DNA of 43,539 nt from CAG-170 sp022779365 (GTDB lineage: Bacteria > Bacillota > Clostridia > Oscillospirales > Oscillospiraceae). Below, piece by piece: positions 39,307 to 43,539 of this stretch. The notes under the pieces were generated by a model. That model had not been told where the DNA came from and did no database searches. It worked only from the letters and a program-made list of their open reading frames with translations. The translations under genes were made by a program, and so were the position numbers. The DNA is taken from NCBI GenBank assembly GCA_022779365.1, contig JALFSI010000006.1, positions 1 through 43,539 of the forward strand. Reading direction: 5' to 3'. Each line of letters opens with the position of its first letter. Position 1 is the first letter of the stretch.

Positions 39307-39870
39307 ATGCCGCACGCGATCACACTGCGAAACATCCTTGGTCATTTCAAAACCATCACACACCACCGCCATCTCGTCCTGCGCGGCTGCTTCCGCGTGG
39401 GGCTGTACTGGCAGGGGCTGTGCCACGACCTTTCCAAATACAGCCCCACCGAGTTCTGGACGGGCGTGCGCTACTATCAGGGCACGCGCAGCCCCAACGC
39501 CGCCGAGCGTGAGGAAAAGGGCTATTCTGAGGCGTGGATGCACCACAAGGGGCGCAACCGCCACCATTTTGAATACTGGACGGACCTGAATATGAAAACC
39601 GGGCGCTATGAGCCCGTGCCCATGCCGCCGCGCTGCCTCGCTGAGATGGTCATGGACCGCATCGCCGCCTGCAAGACGTATCAGGGCGCGGCGTACACCA
39701 ACGCCTCGCCGCTGGAATATTTCGAGCGCGCCCGTGAAACGCGCCTGTTCCACCCCAAGACCGGCAGACAGCTTACATTTTTGCTGCAAATGCTGGCGCA
39801 GCGCGGCGAACGGGAGACGTTCCGCTTTATCCGCACCGTGGTGCTCGCCGGGCAGCCGTTCTGTGAATAG
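39307..39870 (+). CDS. DUF5662 family protein
   Basis: 187 aa. Strong match to the DUF5662 family, found widely in Firmicutes and phages: LGHFKTITHHRHLVLRGCF, then LYWQGLCHDLSKYSPTEFW, YYQGTRSPNAAEREEKGYSE, and HHKGRNRHHFEYW. The many His and His-Asp pairs (HDLSKYS, HHKGRNRHH) suggest a metal-binding, HD-like fold. Function not known. The ribosome site AGGGTG precedes ATG 39307. No clear promoter; the upstream region is R1 copy 3. Ends with TAG and a terminator. Confidence 0.88.
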   Translation: MPHAITLRNILGHFKTITHHRHLVLRGCFRVGLYWQGLCHDLSKYSPTEFWTGVRYYQGTRSPNAAEREEKGYSEAWMHHKGRNRHHFEYWTDLNMKTGRYEPVPMPPRCLAEMVMDRIAACKTYQGAAYTNASPLEYFERARETRLFHPKTGRQLTFLLQMLAQRGERETFRFIRTVVLAGQPFCE

Positions 39871-39903
39871 CAGTCACATCGTTCACATATTATTGTAAAC
39901 CAG

Positions 39904-39945
39904 CCTGATTTTTTGTGCGTCTTGCACAAAAAATCAGGTTCTTTT
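39904..39945 (+). terminator. rho-independent terminator
   Basis: Stem CCTGATTTTTTGTGC, loop GTCTT, complement, followed by TTCTTTTT. Confidence 0.88.
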
Positions 39946-39960
39946 TGCTCTTTCCGTCAC

Positions 39961-39989
39961 TGGAACTTTTTGCCCGGGTGCGCTATAAT
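39961..39989 (+). promoter_or_regulatory. promoter of the SLH 5'-nucleotidase gene
   Basis: TGGAAC (39961-39966), 17-bp spacer, TATAAT (39984-39989). The -35 is weak, the -10 perfect. Confidence 0.65.
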
Positions 39990-40036
39990 GAAACTGTACC
40001 TTCCCGCTCCGGCGGGATAATTTGAAGGAGGATACT

Positions 40037-42220
40037 ATGAAGAGAGTCCTTGCTATGGTTCTGACGCTCTGCCTGCTGCTCGGGATGATGAGCACGCTGG
40101 CGTTTGCGGCAGACGCAAAAACAGACGACATCGTGATCCTGCACACCAACGACGTGCACTGCGGCGTGACCGACGGGCTCGGCTATGCCGGCGTTGCAGC
40201 GTACAAGGCGGAGATGGAGGCGGCGCACAACTACGTCGCGCTCGTCGATGCGGGCGACGCCATCCAGGGCGGGCCGATCGGCCTGCTGTCTGCCGGTTCC
40301 TATCTGGTGGACATTATGAACGAGATCGGCTATGACTACGCCACGTTCGGCAACCACGAGTTCGACTACAAGGTGCCGCGCCTGCAGGAGCTGGTCAAGC
40401 TGGCCGATTATCAGTACGTCTCCTGCAACTTCCAGTACATCGGCACGCAGAAGGACGCGCTGAAGGTCGCGCCCTATGCCATCGCCACTTATGGCGACAC
40501 CAAGGTCGCCTACGTCGGCATCACCACCCCCGAGACCTTTGTGAAGTCCACGCCCAAGTACTTCAAGGACGACGCCGGCAACTTCATCTACACGTTCTGT
40601 GAAGGCGGCGAGGGCAAGGAGCTCTACGCTGCCGTGCAGGATGCAGTCGATGACGCCCGCGCCGACGGCGCCGACTACGTCATCGCGCTGGCACACCTCG
40701 GCATGGAGGGCACCACCGACTACTGGACGTCTGAGGCTGTGATCAAAAACACCACCGGCATCGACGCCATGATCGACGGCCACTCCCACGAGGCCTTCAC
40801 CAAGACCGTTGCCAACAGCAGCGGCAAGGACGTTGTGCTCGCCCAGACCGGCACGAAGCTCGCCAACCTCGGCAAGCTGACCATCGCCAAGGACGGCACC
40901 ATCACCTCCGAGCTCATCGCCAGCAAGGACTACACCACGAAGGACGCGCACATCACCGACTACATCACCAAGATCACCGACCAGTTCTCGGCCGACCTCA
41001 GCAAGGTCGTGGCCACGTCCGAGGTCGACCTGATCGACTGTGACGAAAACGACGTGCGCCTTGTGCGCAACACCGAGACGAACCTCGGCGACCTCTGCGC
41101 CGACGCGTTCCGCGTGATGATGGACGCCGACATCGGCATTATGAACGGCGGCGGCATCCGCCAGCCCATCAAGAAGGGCGACATCACGCTCGGTACGCTC
41201 ATGGGCGTGTTCCCGTGGGGCAACCTCCCCTGCAAGGTCTCCATCACCGGCCAGACCGTGCTGGATATGCTGGAGATGGGCGTGATGAAGTACCCGTCCG
41301 AGAGCGGCGGCTTCCTGCACGTGTCGGGCCTGAAATACGCCATCCTGCCGCGCGTGGCCTCCACCGTTGAGACCACCGATCAGGGCGAATTTGTGAAGGT
41401 CGCCGGCGCGCGCCGCGTGTGCAACGTCGAGGTCCTGAACCAGAAGACCGGCAAGTATGAGCCGATCAATGTGAACAAGCTCTACACCCTCGGCGGCATC
41501 GACTACACCATCCTCTACTGCGGCGACGGCTTCAGCATGTTCGACAGCGCCAAGCTCGTCCGTCCGGCCGACGCCAACTATACCGAGGCCAAGATGGTCA
41601 CCGAGTACATCACCGCCAAGCTCGGCGGCAAGATCGGCAATCAGTACGCCGAGCCGCAGGGACGCATCAGCATCCTGAACTATCAGGATGTCACGGCGGA
41701 TAAGTGGTATGCAGACGCCATCGACTACGTCACCGAGCAGAAGCTCATGAACGGCTTCGGCGCGACCTTCCGTCCCAACACCAGCATCTCCCGCGCCATG
41801 ATCGTCACCATGCTCTACCGGCAGGCAGGCGCTCCGGCGGTCGAGGGCAAGCTGTCCGACCGCTTCACCGACTGCGCGGACGACGCGTGGTACACCAGCG
41901 CCATCCTCTGGGCATCGCAGAACAAGGTCGTCAACGGCTACGGCAAGGTCTTCAAGCCCAACCAGGCGGTCACCCGTCAGGAGCTTGCGACCATTCTGTA
42001 TAAGTACGCCGTGCTGAACGGCGCCGATCAGGTTAAGTCCTACGCTGTCAGCTATACCGACACCATCAGTGATTGGGCGATGGCGGGCGTTGCCTACTGC
42101 ACCGCCAGCAAGCTCATGACCGGCGTGGGCGGCGGCCGCTTCGGTGCAGCGTCCAGCGCGACCCGCGCGCAGGGTGCTCAGATCCTCATGACCATCGACA
42201 AGCTCGAAAAAGCCGCATAA
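40037..42220 (+). CDS. SLH-anchored 5'-nucleotidase / bifunctional metallophosphatase
   Basis: 727 aa from ATG 40037 with GAAGGAGG upstream. Signal peptide ends AFAA at about 25. Metallophosphatase domain with HTNDVH (36-41), GDAIQGG (73-79), GNHEFD (105-110) and GHSHEAF, carrying the two-metal ligands; then the 5'-nucleotidase C-terminal domain (NGGGIRQPIKKGDITLG; FPWGNLPCKVSITG). Three SLH domains follow from about residue 545 (WYADAIDYVTEQKLMNGFGA and repeats). An UshA-like enzyme held on the cell surface, hydrolysing external nucleotides for phosphate or nucleoside uptake. GC-biased codon use and strong signals suggest high expression. Confidence 0.93.
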   Translation: MKRVLAMVLTLCLLLGMMSTLAFAADAKTDDIVILHTNDVHCGVTDGLGYAGVAAYKAEMEAAHNYVALVDAGDAIQGGPIGLLSAGSYLVDIMNEIGYDYATFGNHEFDYKVPRLQELVKLADYQYVSCNFQYIGTQKDALKVAPYAIATYGDTKVAYVGITTPETFVKSTPKYFKDDAGNFIYTFCEGGEGKELYAAVQDAVDDARADGADYVIALAHLGMEGTTDYWTSEAVIKNTTGIDAMIDGHSHEAFTKTVANSSGKDVVLAQTGTKLANLGKLTIAKDGTITSELIASKDYTTKDAHITDYITKITDQFSADLSKVVATSEVDLIDCDENDVRLVRNTETNLGDLCADAFRVMMDADIGIMNGGGIRQPIKKGDITLGTLMGVFPWGNLPCKVSITGQTVLDMLEMGVMKYPSESGGFLHVSGLKYAILPRVASTVETTDQGEFVKVAGARRVCNVEVLNQKTGKYEPINVNKLYTLGGIDYTILYCGDGFSMFDSAKLVRPADANYTEAKMVTEYITAKLGGKIGNQYAEPQGRISILNYQDVTADKWYADAIDYVTEQKLMNGFGATFRPNTSISRAMIVTMLYRQAGAPAVEGKLSDRFTDCADDAWYTSAILWASQNKVVNGYGKVFKPNQAVTRQELATILYKYAVLNGADQVKSYAVSYTDTISDWAMAGVAYCTASKLMTGVGGGRFGAASSATRAQGAQILMTIDKLEKAA

Positions 42221-42235
42221 CAAGCATAAAAAACG

Positions 42236-42268
42236 GGGCGCTGTCAAATGACAGCGCCCTCATTTTTT
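42236..42268 (+). terminator. rho-independent terminator
   Basis: Stem GGGCGCTGTCA, loop AA, complement, then CATTTTTT. Confidence 0.9.
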
Positions 42269-42275
42269 ATTTCTC

Positions 42276-42437
42276 AGGCAGCACCGCACAATTCGGCAAG
42301 CAGATTCGGCGAGAGATTTTTCGTCAAGTCAAGGTTTGAAAAGTGCAGGAATACTTTGTGTATTTCAAACTTTTCAAACCGCAGAATTGGCGGAAAAGAT
42401 CCGCCGAAGCGCGCCGACGCAATTGTGCGGTGTTGCC
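42276..42437 (-). repeat. R2 palindromic 3'-UTR repeat, copy B (long form)
   Basis: About 162 bp. Terminal inverted repeats GGCAGCACCGCACAATT and AATTGTGCGGTGTTGCC. The internal stem is perfect (GGTTTGAAAAGT with ACTTTTCAAACC) around the same loop core as copy A (AGGAATACTTTGTGTATTT). Starts 7 bp after the cysK stop codon. Confidence 0.88.
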
Positions 42438-42444
42438 TCTAGGT

Positions 42445-43377
42445 TTAGTCTGCAAAAAGCGGCGTGGAGAGGTAGCGGTCGCCGGTATCCGGCAGCAGCG
42501 CCACGATGGTCTTGCCCGCGTTCTCCGGGCGCTTTGCCAGCTCGATCGCCGCCCAGAGCGCCGCGCCGGAGGAGATGCCCACCAGCACGCCCTCTTTTTT
42601 GCCGATCAGCTTGCCGGTGGCAAACGCGTCGTCATTCTCCACAGGGATGATCTCGTCGTAGACCTTGGTGTCCAGCACATCCGGCACAAAGCCAGCGCCG
42701 ATGCCCTGAATTTTGTGCGGGCCGGAAGCACCGCCGGACAGCACCGGGGAGCTCTTCGGCTCGACCGCCACGACCTTCACGTCCGGCTTTTTGGACTTGA
42801 GATATTCACCCACGCCCGTGATCGTGCCGCCCGTGCCGACACCTGCGACGAAATAATCGACCTTGCCGTCGGTATCCTGATAAATTTCCGGGCCGGTGGT
42901 CTCAAAATGCGCCTTCGGGTTCGCCGGGTTCACGAACTGCCCGGGGATGAAGCTGTTCGGTGTCTCAGCCGCCAGCTCCTCTGCCTTGGCGATCGCGCCC
43001 TTCATGCCCTTTGCGCCCTCGGTCAGCACCAGCTCCGCGCCGTATGCCTTCATGAGCTGGCGGCGCTCGATGGACATGGTCTCCGGCATGACAATGATGA
43101 TGCGGTAGCCGCGCGCGGCGGCGACGGATGCAAGACCGATGCCGGTGTTGCCGGAGGTCGGCTCAATGATGACCGAGCCCTCCTTCAAAAGCCCCTTCTG
43201 CTCCGCGTCGTCGATCATTGCCTTGGCGATGCGGTCCTTCACAGACCCGGCGGGATTGAAATATTCCAGCTTCGCGAGAAGTTTCGCCTTGAGGTCCAGC
43301 GCTTTTTCGATATGCGTCAGCTCCAGAAGCGGTGTTTTGCCGATGAGCTGGTCAGCGGAAGTATAAATGTTCGACAT
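42445..43377 (-). CDS. cysK: cysteine synthase A (O-acetylserine sulfhydrylase)
   Basis: 310 aa, full length. PLP-dependent: Schiff-base K47 in NPAGSVKDRIA, substrate loop PTSGNTGIGLA, phosphate-binding GTGGTITG and the C-terminal SSGAALWA. Converts O-acetylserine and sulfide to cysteine. AAGGAG precedes the start. The -10 of its promoter lies at the border with repeat R3, and repeat R2 follows its stop. Confidence 0.96.
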   Translation of the reverse strand: MSNIYTSADQLIGKTPLLELTHIEKALDLKAKLLAKLEYFNPAGSVKDRIAKAMIDDAEQKGLLKEGSVIIEPTSGNTGIGLASVAAARGYRIIIVMPETMSIERRQLMKAYGAELVLTEGAKGMKGAIAKAEELAAETPNSFIPGQFVNPANPKAHFETTGPEIYQDTDGKVDYFVAGVGTGGTITGVGEYLKSKKPDVKVVAVEPKSSPVLSGGASGPHKIQGIGAGFVPDVLDTKVYDEIIPVENDDAFATGKLIGKKEGVLVGISSGAALWAAIELAKRPENAGKTIVALLPDTGDRYLSTPLFAD

Positions 43378-43397
43378 AAGAATGATCTCCTTTACAA

Positions 43398-43403
43398 ATT
43401 ATA
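43398..43403 (-). promoter_or_regulatory. -10 element of cysK at the R3 border
   Basis: Minus strand TATAAT, 21 bp before the cysK start. No clear -35 at 17 bp, where the sequence is already inside R3. Confidence 0.5.
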
Positions 43404-43539
43404 CTAGAATCTGTTAAAAAGCTTGAAGAGCTTTTTATAGCGCCAACGGCGCGTCAGATTCTGCATGAGACGGCGCAGCGTGCATTCGCACGATGCGAGT
43501 GTGCATAGCACACGGGATTCTTGATTCAATAATTTAATC
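43399..43539. repeat. R3 intergenic repeat, copy 2 (cut by window edge)
   Basis: Nearly identical to 27999-28145 from TTATACTAGAATCTG onward. Differences: GTGTGCATAGCACAC in place of GTGTGCGCAGCACAC, and the terminal stem region (GATTCTTGATTCAATAA). Confidence 0.85.

Noticed and set aside
39983..42247. 754-aa open frame on the minus strand opposite the 5'-nucleotidase
   Set aside because: Antisense shadow; it reads through the promoter and the terminator of the real gene and has no start signal.
1..43539. CRISPR array, prophage, integrase or insertion sequence
   Set aside because: No spaced direct repeats, no transposase or integrase frame and no phage structural gene were seen. The repeats R1-R3 are non-coding.
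1..43539. tRNA or rRNA genes
   Set aside because: No cloverleaf with a TTCGA arm or rRNA-like conserved stretch was recognised in the intergenic regions.

Overview
The window looks like a chromosomal segment of a GC-rich, gut-type anaerobic Clostridia, most likely Oscillospiraceae or close to it. Reasons: genes of the Wood-Ljungdahl (acetyl-CoA) methyl branch, an NfnAB-type bifurcating transhydrogenase, many secreted proteins with S-layer homology (SLH) domains, the Firmicutes-type N-terminal extension on ribosomal protein L27 together with its protease Prp, strong AGGAGG ribosome sites and sigma-A promoters. The species is inference; no rRNA or tRNA gene is present.

Layout. 1-6000: a leftward cluster for the corrinoid/iron-sulfur protein and nickel handling: His-rich protein, CooT, an unknown 75-aa protein, CooC, AcsD, and a 758-aa protein that fuses the CFeSP large subunit (AcsC) to the methyltransferase AcsE. 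A CsoR-family regulator with its own His-rich tail is transcribed divergently. 6100-13500: a MalT-like LuxR regulator and a giant SLH surface protein broken by an in-frame TAG and a frameshift. 13500-22940: an iron/cobalamin-type ABC importer (ATPase and permease leftward; binding lipoprotein rightward) whose rightward operon continues with a membrane-anchored Ig-like surface protein, an ExbB/TolQ-type proton channel, a DUF2149 ExbD-like partner and a 1347-aa SLH protein. This is the best candidate in the window for an undescribed system: a TonB-like energised surface machine in a bacterium expected to have one membrane. 22950-27960: DUF1003 protein, acyltransferase, MATE exporter operon and a divergent LysR regulator. 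28000-31540: solute-binding lipoprotein divergent from a BlaI repressor and an M56-M23 fusion, with three matching operators. 31580-34330: obg, rpmA, prp, rplU. 34330-43540: CBS protein, small protein/XRE pair with two operators, nfnAB, gluQRS, DUF5662 protein, SLH 5'-nucleotidase, cysK.

Three dispersed intergenic repeat families (called R1, R2, R3 here) run through the window. R1 (3 copies) is a chain of five hairpins whose loops are conserved while both arms change together. R2 (3 copies) always starts 0-7 bp after the stop codon of a leftward gene. R3 (2 copies) is about 140 bp and nearly identical between copies.

Functionally, the acs, coo and nfn genes fit acetogenic or CO-linked anaerobic energy metabolism. 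The two CFeSP genes need cobalamin, which makes the corrinoid/iron-type importer at 13515-16590 a plausible partner. Gene starts below were often moved inward from the longest open frame to the codon preceded by a Shine-Dalgarno sequence.
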